Virus record (IMG/VR): IMGVR_UViG_3300031841_002721
Location: 1 to 35,741 of that record
Direction: 5' to 3' (one strand)
Source of the DNA: a virus
DNA: 35,741 nt
Below the pieces are notes generated by a model that was not told the DNA's origin, did not search any database, and was given only the letters and a program-made list of their open reading frames with translations. A program made the position numbers and the translations under genes. This document shows positions 6,464 through 12,521 of the stretch, piece by piece. How positions within the stretch are numbered: the stretch's first letter is position 1; each line of letters begins with the position of its first letter.

Positions 6464-6837
6464 TGCACCATCCCCCTTGCTTGCTTAGCTTCATAAGAGC
6501 CGTCACGCTCTGGATTCGCGCTCTTGTATGCGATTTCTTCTTGAACTTCATCAATGTAAGCTTTGAACTCGACTATCATCAAGCGCTCTAACTCCATTAC
6601 AAATTTCATAGGGTTTCTATTAGTGATAGCGTCAGTCAGCTCGTCAAGGTCGCACTCTTTACCCTCTGGAGGCTCATAGCTTGCGTTTACTTGGTCGATT
6701 ATCTCTTGATACTCATCAGGATGATTGACTTGCATAAAGCCTAGATTTGACAATGCTTGCTCGTCTGAGATGTACGTTACATCTTCAAGGCCGAATACTG
6801 ATTCTACATACTGTTCGAAAAATGTTAACTGGCTCAT
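6460..6837 (-). CDS. Acidic protein of unknown function (125 aa), first gene of operon
   Basis: A 125-residue acidic, helical protein (MSQLTFFEQYVESVFGLEDV...), rich in Glu and Asp, with no membrane segment or catalytic motif. It is the first minus-strand gene after the divergent promoter region at 6850-6898 and leads into the recombination operon. A strongly acidic early protein could act as a DNA mimic or inhibitor of a host factor; that is only a suggestion from composition and place. Confidence 0.55.
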   Translation of the reverse strand: MSQLTFFEQYVESVFGLEDVTYISDEQALSNLGFMQVNHPDEYQEIIDQVNASYEPPEGKECDLDELTDAITNRNPMKFVMELERLMIVEFKAYIDEVQEEIAYKSANPERDGSYEAKQARGMVQ

Positions 6838-6849
6838 TTAATTTATTCC

Positions 6850-6883
6850 TTAACTTTATCTGATGAATCTAGTATACTTCATC
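6850..6883 (+). promoter_or_regulatory. Plus-strand promoter and operator-like repeat for the RHH gene
   Basis: Plus-strand TTAACT, 17 bases, TATACT (6873-6878). An inverted repeat GATGAA (6862-6867) / TTCATC (6878-6883) with a 10-base gap spans the -10 region. A dimeric repressor bound here would block both this promoter and the divergent one. Confidence 0.5.
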
Positions 6884-6898
6884 TTACTAATTATGCAA
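6871..6898 (-). promoter_or_regulatory. Minus-strand promoter for recombination operon
   Basis: Minus-strand TTGCAT, 16 bases, TATACT. Its -10 overlaps that of the plus-strand promoter around the palindrome GTATAC (6872-6877), so the two promoters cannot be filled at once. The first gene starts at 6837. Confidence 0.45.
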
Positions 6899-6926
6899 CT
6901 ACTTTTTTGACTACTTAGGTAAATAC

Positions 6927-7097
6927 ATGAAAACAATTAAAATCTCAGACTTAGCTAACGAAAACTTAAGCACCCTGTCAGCCATTAGAAAAAACAGGGA
7001 TGCTATTATTAAAACAAAGCAAGACATTATTGCTCAGCTGATAGAGGAAGAGCTTGAAAAAGAGAATAACTCTACCTTTATAGATTTAGGTGAATGA
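6927..7097 (+). CDS. Small ribbon-helix-helix-like DNA-binding protein, only plus-strand gene
   Basis: A 56-residue protein, MKTIKISDLANENLSTLSAI...TKQDIIAQLIEEELEKE. A short strand (residues 2-6) followed by two helices fits the ribbon-helix-helix (CopG/Arc) fold, which binds operators as a dimer through the paired strands. It is the only gene read on the plus strand, transcribed away from the recombination operon. It ends by overlapping the methyltransferase gene tail-to-tail by 12 bases. AGG lies 7 bases before the ATG. The likely role is repression of its own promoter and of the divergent operon promoter. Confidence 0.6.
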   Translation: MKTIKISDLANENLSTLSAIRKNRDAIIKTKQDIIAQLIEEELEKENNSTFIDLGE

Positions 7098-8060
7098 TTT
7101 AAAAATATGCGCTATTACGTCAACCGTCCAGCCATTGCCGAGCATTTTATAACGTTGAGTGTTGCTTACATGGTTAGTGTAATTATCTGGAACGGTTTGC
7201 AGCCTCTCGCATTCAGTGATTGAGTACCGTCTGCAAACGTTCGGTTCGATAACTAAAATATCCATATCAGAATGATTGCCGCCTGAATTTGCGCCACCAG
7301 TTAAACACCCTGATTTAGATTGATTAAACTTAATATTTAAGCGTTTATCGGTTTTAATGTAAGGCACAACAGAATCTTTGTAAACTGTCGTCATACAGTT
7401 TGCTTTATTATCGGTTCTCAGCTCTAAACATTGAATGATAGGAATATTCATATTGTAATCCTCACGTTTTCCTAAGTCGTTTAATCTTCTACCAACAATG
7501 CGCCCGCCAATACCGCAAGAGGGTAAGTTAGGCTCAAGAATATCGGATAGAGCGACTCCTTCATCTTCTGGCTGCTCAATCTTGCCGATATTGGTCCAGT
7601 AATAACGCTGTCTATTTTGTGCGCTAACCAACCCGCTGTTAATAAAAACAGGTTCGACACCTAACAGCCTTGTTATTTCGTTTAAATATTCTTTTTTCAT
7701 TTTTACATTTTCTAGTAAAAACTTAACCTGTGGATTTAGTGATCTAATATGACAAAGAATATCTAGCCAAGTAAAAAACAATTTTGATCTCGGATCGTCA
7801 AACGCCAACTGTTTACCCGCAAAACTGAACCCTTGACAAGGGCTACCACCAATTAATAAGTCTATGCTTGACCAGTCAATATCCCACTCTCGCCAGTTTT
7901 CAATATCGCCTAGCTGAATAGTTTCTGGATAATTAGCTTGGGTCACTTTTATAGCCCATTTATCCACCTCACTAGCGTAATATTTACTTGGTTTTAACCC
8001 GATTCTATTTAGTGCGATTTGGCCGCAACTCATACCATCAAAACAACTTAACACATTCAT
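7086..8060 (-). CDS. DNA (cytosine-5) methyltransferase
   Basis: A 324-residue C5-cytosine methyltransferase with all main motifs in order: I FDGMSCGQIAL (7-17, cofactor site), IV GGSPCQGFSFAG (71-82, catalytic Cys75), VI LLENV (115-119), VIII QNRQRYYW (148-155). Motifs IX RRYSITECERLQ and X GNGWTVDVIAHI lie near the end. The target-recognition region between VIII and IX is about 110 residues, enough for one specificity. No restriction enzyme is adjacent, so it is an orphan enzyme. It probably protects phage DNA from host restriction or marks it for a later step. Its start overlaps the 56-residue gene (ATGA); its 3' end overlaps the convergent RHH gene by 12 bases. Confidence 0.93.
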   Translation of the reverse strand: MNVLSCFDGMSCGQIALNRIGLKPSKYYASEVDKWAIKVTQANYPETIQLGDIENWREWDIDWSSIDLLIGGSPCQGFSFAGKQLAFDDPRSKLFFTWLDILCHIRSLNPQVKFLLENVKMKKEYLNEITRLLGVEPVFINSGLVSAQNRQRYYWTNIGKIEQPEDEGVALSDILEPNLPSCGIGGRIVGRRLNDLGKREDYNMNIPIIQCLELRTDNKANCMTTVYKDSVVPYIKTDKRLNIKFNQSKSGCLTGGANSGGNHSDMDILVIEPNVCRRYSITECERLQTVPDNYTNHVSNTQRYKMLGNGWTVDVIAHIFKSFT

Positions 8061-8227
8061 AATTCACCCCCTTTATTAACATATCTAACCCTTCTATCAA
8101 ATAACTCAGCCGCCTCTCTGCCTTGCTCGCGTAGTATGGTGGTCCTCCAATTCTGTTGATGCTGCCAAGTTATACCTTTAACTAGATAACTCCATCGTTG
8201 GGCTTCTTTGGCTTGTTCTGGGGTCAC
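8057..8227 (-). CDS. Small protein (56 aa) upstream of the methyltransferase
   Basis: A GTG frame with a good ribosome site (GAGAGG) encodes MTPEQAKEAQRWSYLVKGIT...EQGREAAELFDRRVRYVNKGGEL. It is helical and Arg-rich, and overlaps the methyltransferase start by ATGA. Its start codon and ribosome site lie inside the second copy of the 37-bp repeat at 8224-8260. The sequence is short and basic and may bind DNA or the methyltransferase. Not recognised. Confidence 0.6.
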   Translation of the reverse strand: MTPEQAKEAQRWSYLVKGITWQHQQNWRTTILREQGREAAELFDRRVRYVNKGGEL

Positions 8228-8260
8228 AATTCTAACCTCTCTTTAATTTAGCTATGCGCT
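8224..8260 (-). repeat. 37-bp direct repeat, copy 2
   Basis: Identical at 36 of 37 positions to 9120-9156. This copy is non-coding for most of its length. It repeats the last codons of the replication-like gene as an untranslated remnant and supplies the ribosome site and GTG start of the 56-residue gene. Confidence 0.9.
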
Positions 8261-8262
8261 AT

Positions 8263-9123
8263 TTATATTGGTTCGCACGATTCCTCACACCCGTCATTAG
8301 AATCGTAACCAAGCAAATCCAATTGGTACTCAGGCTTATAATCAACAAACTCGTGAAAGCTTTCCGTCTGACCTCTATGCACTATCTCTCTTATTGATAT
8401 TTTATCTGTATTAAATCTAGCTCCAGAATTGAACTGTCTTTCCCCGCCAGAACCAGCGTTGCAATATTTTCTTTCTAAATAATCAAAGTCGGCAAACATT
8501 TCTGGCGCATGTTTGGCTATTGTTAACTGCTTTCTTGCTGACTTTTTCCAGCATGTTACACAATTGCCGAGATGGCTGGGAATACCTAAAGTAAAATCCT
8601 GCTTATCCCAAAAATCTCTAACTTCAGGATTAAATGTGGGGAACATTGAGATCATGGGGTAAATGATATTTCTTTTTTTTGCGTCTACAGACATTCTATC
8701 GATTTCATCAACGCGATAACCTATTGCGTACTTATTTTTAACCACCCCTTCAGCCCTTTTGAATGACTTTATAACGTTGATCTTTAACTCTCTATTGCAG
8801 TGTGGATAGGCCGCGTTTGGAATGCCGTATTTTGCACACATAGACTCAAAAATATCCTTACCCCGATGGGCGCTTTTAAAGTCCACTATCTTATGCGTTG
8901 CACCCACTCTACCCTTGTGAAAAACGGCCTCTAGCCATACAACACTTAAGTTAAAGGCCTTATCACATCTGTCAACAAACTTTAAGGTTTCCTCGTGCTC
9001 CTTGCCTGTGTTTGCAAAAATGCATAAGAAGTCATATTTATGACTATACTCTCTTATCAGTTTAATAGTCATAAATGCCGAGCTAAGACCCCCACTAAAC
9101 CCTATAGTAACCAACTCTTTCAC
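8263..9123 (-). CDS. PAPS-reductase-like PP-loop protein
   Basis: A 286-residue protein of the adenine-nucleotide alpha-hydrolase (PP-loop) superfamily, PAPS-reductase-like branch. The pyrophosphate loop SGGLSSAFM is at residues 10-18, followed by the nucleotide-fold strands (FLCIFANTGKEHEETLKFV). A Cys segment PHCNRELK lies near residue 108, and NCVTCWKKS near residue 193. Known relatives activate sulphate or transfer sulphur (CysH, DndC) or act in nucleic-acid modification. The two Cys regions could hold an iron-sulphur cluster or metal. GTG start within the repeat at 9120-9156. It sits beside a DNA methyltransferase without other sulphur-pathway genes, so a DNA-modification or anti-defence role seems likelier than sulphur assimilation. 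Confidence 0.85.
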   Translation of the reverse strand: MKELVTIGFSGGLSSAFMTIKLIREYSHKYDFLCIFANTGKEHEETLKFVDRCDKAFNLSVVWLEAVFHKGRVGATHKIVDFKSAHRGKDIFESMCAKYGIPNAAYPHCNRELKINVIKSFKRAEGVVKNKYAIGYRVDEIDRMSVDAKKRNIIYPMISMFPTFNPEVRDFWDKQDFTLGIPSHLGNCVTCWKKSARKQLTIAKHAPEMFADFDYLERKYCNAGSGGERQFNSGARFNTDKISIREIVHRGQTESFHEFVDYKPEYQLDLLGYDSNDGCEESCEPI

Positions 9124-9156
9124 AATCCTAACCTCTCTTTAATTTAGCTATGCGCT
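9120..9156 (-). repeat. 37-bp direct repeat, copy 1
   Basis: Encodes the last residues (ERIAKLKRG, stop) of the replication-like gene plus the ribosome site GAGAGG and the GTG start of the PP-loop gene. With the copy at 8224-8260 it brackets that gene in an 896-bp unit. Confidence 0.9.
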
Positions 9157-9640
9157 CTAACGGGTCAACCGTTGTTTTAGGTCTCTCTGGCGCTCTGTAT
9201 GGCTTAAATGATGCGCTTCCTACTGCTGGCTGTGGCGAGAATTTCTGATAGTCTTTGTTCTCAATAATTTCATCGAGCCATGCTTCTTTTCTGATATAGA
9301 CTTCTGCGTTTTTTCTTGATGGAAATCGAGTATCTTTATAGGTTGATTTAACGTACTTGGGTAGATGTTCAAATATTAGCTTCTTTTTCTTGTTGCTTAG
9401 CTTATTCCATCTAGCTCGGGTAGTTTTGAGATTTCCCTTCTTTTCATACATCGTCCAGAACTTTTGAAACTCTGCTTCTTTTTCACCATCAGTTTGAATG
9501 CCTTCGTATTCCTGGAGGCGTTCGTTAAGGTAGTGAATCTCATTGTCTTGAAATTCGACAACTTTTTTATGCTCCTCTTCGCGCTTATTCCAAGCCTCGA
9601 TGAACTCTGATCGTTTAGTAAAAGTGGATAGGTCTATCAT
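9128..9640 (-). CDS. Phage replication-protein-like (C-terminal domain type)
   Basis: A 170-residue protein. I take the ATG at 9640 (MIDLSTFTKRSEF), which has AGAGGA before it, over an upstream alternative. Residues 12-50 form a charged coiled coil. The rest carries the pattern FQKFWTMYEKKGNLKTTRARWNKL...YVKSTYKDTRFPSRKNAEVYIRKEAWLDE, which I know from the C-terminal part of many phage replication-initiation and helicase-loading proteins. The usual N-terminal winged-helix origin-binding domain is missing. It may be a stand-alone helicase-recruiting factor. The basic end is repeated at 8224-8260. Confidence 0.6.
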   Translation of the reverse strand: MIDLSTFTKRSEFIEAWNKREEEHKKVVEFQDNEIHYLNERLQEYEGIQTDGEKEAEFQKFWTMYEKKGNLKTTRARWNKLSNKKKKLIFEHLPKYVKSTYKDTRFPSRKNAEVYIRKEAWLDEIIENKDYQKFSPQPAVGSASFKPYRAPERPKTTVDPLERIAKLKRG

Positions 9641-9642
9641 AG

Positions 9643-9861
9643 CTATTCCTCTTTGTTTGAGGTTAAAGCCTTCAAATCCTGCATTGACCAAGGTTCGCAT
9701 TCATCAGCTATCAGCTTTAGAAACCCCTTATATTCTGCATTCTCTTTTTGTAGTTGCTCCACAGCATCAATTAAGGCTATTGAATTTCTTGCTTGCGGCC
9801 TCTCAAAAACTCTAATTTCTTCTTTGCATTCGGCAACTAGATTTTCATATTCATCACTCAT
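9643..9861 (-). CDS. Small coiled-coil protein (72 aa)
   Basis: A 72-residue acidic, helical protein with a coiled-coil middle (ALIDAVEQLQKENAEYKGFLKL). The end (ADECEPWSMQDLKALTSNKEE) is polar. It ends just before the replication-like gene, whose ribosome site overlaps its last codons. It could be a partner of that protein. Not recognised. Confidence 0.5.
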   Translation of the reverse strand: MSDEYENLVAECKEEIRVFERPQARNSIALIDAVEQLQKENAEYKGFLKLIADECEPWSMQDLKALTSNKEE

Positions 9862-9866
9862 TGTTA

Positions 9867-10118
9867 TTACTCTCCTTTGTTGAAGTCTTTTCGGTAGGAT
9901 TTTATAATTTCAGGAACGTCAATCAATCTTAAATCCTCACCAGAATCAAGCTTTGTACAAGCGTAAGAGTAAGCCCACCCTAAAACCTCCATTCTTATTG
10001 ACTCACAAAGAATCTCTAACTCTCCGTAAGCTGTTGATGTTGGGTAAATTCCGCAATCATCACGGCTGTCTAACATTTTTGACATTATTTGGACTATCGC
10101 TTTTCTATCTGATTTCAT
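9867..10118 (-). CDS. Unknown small protein (83 aa)
   Basis: An 83-residue protein (MKSDRKAIVQIMSKMLDSRDDCGIYPTSTAYGELE...) that looks mostly helical, with Cys and aromatic residues in the middle (WAYSYACTKLD). It begins 19 bases after the upstream gene. No membrane segment or catalytic motif is visible. It belongs to the run of small early genes that are common in phages and often act on host proteins; no specific role can be given. Confidence 0.5.
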   Translation of the reverse strand: MKSDRKAIVQIMSKMLDSRDDCGIYPTSTAYGELEILCESIRMEVLGWAYSYACTKLDSGEDLRLIDVPEIIKSYRKDFNKGE

Positions 10119-10137
10119 TCTCTTATCTCCTATTTAG

Positions 10138-10395
10138 TTAAAATTCCTTTTTAATATCTCTTTCTACTAATGTTGCGTATCCAGCTATATCATGCCAATT
10201 GTCAACATAATCAGGATCGCCATTCATAATCCTAGCTATTTTAGTTAATATCATCTCCATTCCAGCTTTGTGAACACAATTAAGGCATGAAGCCTCCAAG
10301 TCAACCGCATTTTTCAATGCTTCCAACTGCAAAGCGTAACCATCAAAACTACCGTATCGCTCACCTCGCTCTTTCAGCGTTTCTTCTACTTTCAT
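10138..10395 (-). CDS. DUF6378-type phage protein (MazG-like fold suspected)
   Basis: An 85-residue protein with the pattern LKERGERYGSF...MEMILTKIARIMNGDPDYVDNWHDIAGYATLVERDI. This matches a widespread phage family that I recall as DUF6378. The helical pattern with paired acidic residues (EMILTKIARI...DNWHDIAGY) resembles all-alpha NTP pyrophosphatases of the MazG type. Activity on nucleotides is only suggested by that resemblance. The pattern is complete, so the gene looks intact. Confidence 0.7.
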   Translation of the reverse strand: MKVEETLKERGERYGSFDGYALQLEALKNAVDLEASCLNCVHKAGMEMILTKIARIMNGDPDYVDNWHDIAGYATLVERDIKKEF

Positions 10396-10423
10396 ATTGT
10401 TTTCCTTTAGTTAATAGGGGTTA

Positions 10424-10651
10424 TTAGAAGCGTGCATTAGTCATGTAATAAGCGAACGAATCACACGAGTCTACAGTATTCGAGACCTCACTTTCTACCG
10501 CCGATTGAACGCCGTTATTTTGCTTTGACGCCGCGTTCATGCACTCTTTAAAAATTGATAATCTAAACTCTGTTTTTTCCTTTTTTAGCTCTTTTGAGTC
10601 TGGGCTGCATCCCGACAAAATAAAGGCCACAATTAATAATACTGCTCTCAT
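10424..10651 (-). CDS. Small lipoprotein
   Basis: A 75-residue protein with a signal sequence and lipobox MRAVLLIVAFILSGCSPDSKEL (Cys15), so it should be exported and lipidated. The mature part (about 60 residues) is helical with two further Cys residues (KECMNAA, VDSCDSF). Early phage lipoproteins often block superinfection by altering receptors or DNA entry; that role is an inference from the gene type and position. Confidence 0.65.
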   Translation of the reverse strand: MRAVLLIVAFILSGCSPDSKELKKEKTEFRLSIFKECMNAASKQNNGVQSAVESEVSNTVDSCDSFAYYMTNARF

Positions 10652-10672
10652 ATCTATTCTCCAGTTATTAAG

Positions 10673-10867
10673 TTATAGGCTGTCTAAATTAAGTAGTTTT
10701 TTTACTTCCTCGATAGACTCTTTAATGTTGTACACACTACCACCCATCATAGATATTGATGTGCTACCACCATAAAAACCTTCGGCTACAACACTGCTAA
10801 TTTGTCTTTTTTTGATAAAAAGTTCTGATTCTGGGTTTAAGGTTGTTAGTTTTATGTATTCGCTCAT
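10673..10867 (-). CDS. Small FlbD-like beta-rich protein (64 aa)
   Basis: A 64-residue protein, IKLTTLNPESELFIKKRQISSV...STSISMMGGSVYNIKESIEEVKKLL. The order of strands and the closing helix (VKESxEEV-type) resemble the short FlbD-like family found in many phages and in flagellar operons. The fold is probably a small beta barrel plus helix. Its function in phages is not known. No membrane segment or metal site is visible. Confidence 0.55.
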   Translation of the reverse strand: MSEYIKLTTLNPESELFIKKRQISSVVAEGFYGGSTSISMMGGSVYNIKESIEEVKKLLNLDSL

Positions 10868-10890
10868 CTTACTCTCTCCAGCTGGTTTAT

Positions 10891-11175
10891 TTAAAAAGTT
10901 TTGATCGCCTGCACCGCTTTTAATGTTTCTATTTTAAACTCTTCAATACCGGTTAAAATATCACATATAGACTCTCGCTCTTTTAAAGACTCATTTAATG
11001 CCGCATTTAAGGCATGCTCCAACTTTCCATAAAAAGTGGTTGATTTATGCTGTTTAACTTCTTGAGTTTTTTTGTTAATTGATTCTGTATACCTATGAAG
11101 CTTCCACTGGTGAGGTCTGCCCTCAACACTAAAACTGTTGTTTATTTTAATTTCTGCGTTTATTTCTCTGCTCAT
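10891..11175 (-). CDS. Unknown phage protein (94 aa), basic
   Basis: A 94-residue protein that starts with strands (INAEIKINNSFSVEGRPHQWKLHRYTE), then has a lysine-rich middle (NKKTQEVKQHKSTTFYGKLEHALNAAL) and a helical end. Proteins with the layout HQWxL...K...YxxxLEHALxAxL are common in phage early regions and are annotated only as domains of unknown function. It could bind nucleic acid given the charge. Start is ATG with a fair ribosome site. Confidence 0.5.
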   Translation of the reverse strand: MSREINAEIKINNSFSVEGRPHQWKLHRYTESINKKTQEVKQHKSTTFYGKLEHALNAALNESLKERESICDILTGIEEFKIETLKAVQAIKTF

Positions 11176-11208
11176 TCTTTCTTACCCCTGTTTTTAGTTA
11201 ATGGGGGT

Positions 11209-11784
11209 CTAACCCATCTTTTGTGATTGTTTAATTAATTCTAGATCGTGCTCATTTAATGATCTTTCTCGTTTCTCATCTTGACTTCTAAACGTCTTTA
11301 CTAGATCAAAGCAGTCCATAGAGAACCATTCGCCGCGAACTTTGTATTTTTTACATCTTCTGTGTAGCTTTTTCTCTAGGTTTCTAGCCGTCTGAACGCA
11401 TTTGCCAGTGTAGTAACTCCAAATCATTTTTAAATCTTTCGGGTTTGACGTTTGAAGTTCTTTTATTCTACTTTTTGGGTTGTAACTCATACCAAGCTTA
11501 ATCATCTCTCCATCGGATATCCCATACAAATATTGCTTCTTATCTGTATTTTTTGACTCTCTAACCGCCTTATGTCTTCTAATAATAACATCCGCATAAT
11601 CCCATTGAGATGGCGACAATCCATGCCTACGCAAATACCAAGTTATTAGAGAGGACGCGATCGACCTATCTTTCTCATCAATTGTTTTTGATTTAACTAT
11701 TCTATGCAAGTTCGCCATCAACTTTTGTTTCTCTGTTAAACCTCTTTTTGCTGATTCACTCTTCCACTTTTTCTTTTTAGCCAT
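11209..11784 (-). CDS. T5orf172 / GIY-YIG-type endonuclease-like protein
   Basis: A 191-residue protein. I take the ATG at 11784 (MAKKKKWKSES), because GGGGGA lies before it; an ATG six codons upstream is less likely. Residues 1-90 are very basic. The second half (about 96-170) shows YLYGISDGEMIKLGMSYNPKSRIKELQTSNPKDLKMIWSYYTG...NLEKKLHRRCKKYKVRGEWFSM, which fits the T5orf172 branch of the GIY-YIG nuclease superfamily. The key YLYGI, KLGMS-NP-SR, E and GEWF positions are present. It is next to the tRNA and structured-RNA region and may be a mobile or defence-type nuclease. Activity is not certain. Confidence 0.72.
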   Translation of the reverse strand: MAKKKKWKSESAKRGLTEKQKLMANLHRIVKSKTIDEKDRSIASSLITWYLRRHGLSPSQWDYADVIIRRHKAVRESKNTDKKQYLYGISDGEMIKLGMSYNPKSRIKELQTSNPKDLKMIWSYYTGKCVQTARNLEKKLHRRCKKYKVRGEWFSMDCFDLVKTFRSQDEKRERSLNEHDLELIKQSQKMG

Positions 11785-11794
11785 ATCTTCCCCC

Positions 11795-11872
11795 TTTCCC
11801 ATAGGCTGGTAAGTTATCTAAACTCACTAAACCTTGGTACTCGTTACCCTTTTATATTTCCCATAGACTGGT
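11795..11872. repeat. 16-bp direct repeat pair (11795-11810 and 11857-11872)
   Basis: TTTCCCATAG(G/A)CTGGT occurs twice, 62 bp apart, with one mismatch. One copy lies at the upstream edge of the GIY-YIG-type gene, the other inside the small frame at 11827-11973. It may mark a past small duplication or exchange here. Confidence 0.6.
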
Positions 11873-11973
11873 CCCATTAAACGACCTAGATACAAGTAGT
11901 CAGCATTGCTAGGATTTATAAAGCCGTATTTAATGTCTTGCTTTCCTGACTCATTTTCATTTTTGCTGAACAA
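11827..11973 (-). CDS. Possible small gene or gene remnant (48 aa)
   Basis: An open frame from TTG at 11973 encodes MFSKNENESGKQDIKYGFIN and then a basic, Tyr- and Gly-rich end (LYLGRLMGPVYGKYKRV). The frame is open upstream to a stop just before, and no good ribosome site or ATG is present, so it may be the tail of a degraded gene. The residue pattern looks protein-like rather than random. It fills most of the 200 bases between the GIY-YIG-type gene and the first tRNA. Confidence 0.3.
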   Translation of the reverse strand: MFSKNENESGKQDIKYGFINPSNADYLYLGRLMGPVYGKYKRVTSTKV

Positions 11974-12015
11974 GAATCTAAATTCTTAAGGACTTGTTAA
12001 TTAGCATAAATGATA

Positions 12016-12092
12016 TGGACCCCTCGGTAGGATTCGAACCTACAATCTTGACGTTCGTAGCGCCTTGCCTTAGTCCGTTTGGCCACGAGGGG
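12016..12092 (-). tRNA. tRNA-Arg (anticodon ACG)
   Basis: A 77-nt cloverleaf with encoded CCA. The acceptor CCCCTCG pairs with CGAGGGG, discriminator U, D stem GCC/GGC and T arm GTAGG TTCGAAT CCTAC. The anticodon loop CTACGAA gives anticodon ACG at 12056-12058; one stem pair (A-A at 27-43) is open. The UACGA loop is what host TadA deaminates to inosine, which would widen decoding to CGU, CGC and CGA. Confidence 0.92.
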
Positions 12093-12098
12093 TTTATT

Positions 12099-12175
12099 TG
12101 GTCCGGCTAGAAGGATTCGAACCCTCAACCTGCGCGGTAGAAACACGCTGCTCTAGTCCGTTGAGCTATAACCGG
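12099..12175 (-). tRNA. tRNA-Arg (anticodon TCT)
   Basis: A 77-nt cloverleaf with encoded CCA. The acceptor is CCGGTTA/TAGCCGG, the D stem GCTC/GAGC, the anticodon stem GCGTG/CGCGC with loop TTTCTAC, and the T arm GAGGG TTCGAAT CCTTC. The anticodon TCT reads AGA, a rare codon in many gammaproteobacteria but frequent in this AT-rich phage. Six bases separate it from the next tRNA. Confidence 0.93.
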
Positions 12176-12201
12176 AATTTATATCATCTATTTACTGAGG
12201 A

Positions 12202-12295
12202 AGTGTTTATATGAAGGGGAGCTGCCAACCACTTTAAGGCTAGCTGCCAAGGTTTCAAAAACCCGATTGCCGCAACTCCACCACATATAAACACT
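12202..12295 (-). other. RNA hairpin domain with 12-bp perfect terminal helix
   Basis: AGTGTTTATATG (12202-12213) is the exact inverse of CATATAAACACT (12284-12295). Inside, the minus strand pairs GGAGTTG with CAGCTCC (one G-U) and forms GGTTT-TTG-AAACC. TTGGCAGCT occurs twice inside the domain. It resembles no tRNA I can fold. Confidence 0.7.
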
Positions 12296-12312
12296 ATTTA
12301 GACTGCTTAAGG

Positions 12313-12485
12313 GAGCGGGTTACACTGGAATCGAACCAGCTGCTACAGGGTGAGTATCAAAGCGTTAATTAAGGTTAATTGCTGGCACTACCCAACGTTA
12401 TCTTATTCTTAATAATACTTTTCGTTCTCAGGGTTAGTAGCCCTTACAGCCCCAAACTCTACCTATTTGAGTTAATAACCCGCTC
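12313..12485 (-). other. tRNA-like domain with a ~100-nt insertion
   Basis: GAGCGGGTTAT (minus strand, from 12485) pairs with GTAACCCGCTC (to 12313) over 11 pairs. Next to the 5' strand is a D arm (ACTC AAATAGGTA GAGT, 12456-12472) with the GG of D loops. Before the 3' strand is a T arm (GCTGG TTCGATT CCAGT, 12324-12340). Between them TGGGG CTGTAA is followed by about 100 nt and then CCCTG, which would close a normal anticodon arm (Tyr GTA if the insertion were removed). Inserted sequence has its own helix GCTAC/GTAGC and a direct repeat CAGGGTNAGT (12346-12355, 12429-12438). No CCA is encoded, unlike the two tRNAs below. Confidence 0.6.
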
Positions 12486-12521
12486 TATTAAACAGTCTAT
12501 TGCTTTTCTGATAGGCGAAAA

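Noticed and set aside
6372-6554. A 60-residue minus-strand frame
   Set aside because: It overlaps two well-coupled genes (6347-6463 and 6460-6837) in another frame and has no ribosome site or protein-like composition.
8224-9156. Prophage attachment sites (attL/attR) from the 37-bp repeats
   Set aside because: Both copies lie inside the phage only 0.9 kb apart, carry translation signals, and no integrase is present; cassette duplication explains them better.
12313-12485. Group I intron in a tRNA
   Set aside because: The inserted part is only about 100 nt, lacks P3-P7 core elements, and the expected U before and G at the end of the intron do not line up with the arm boundaries.
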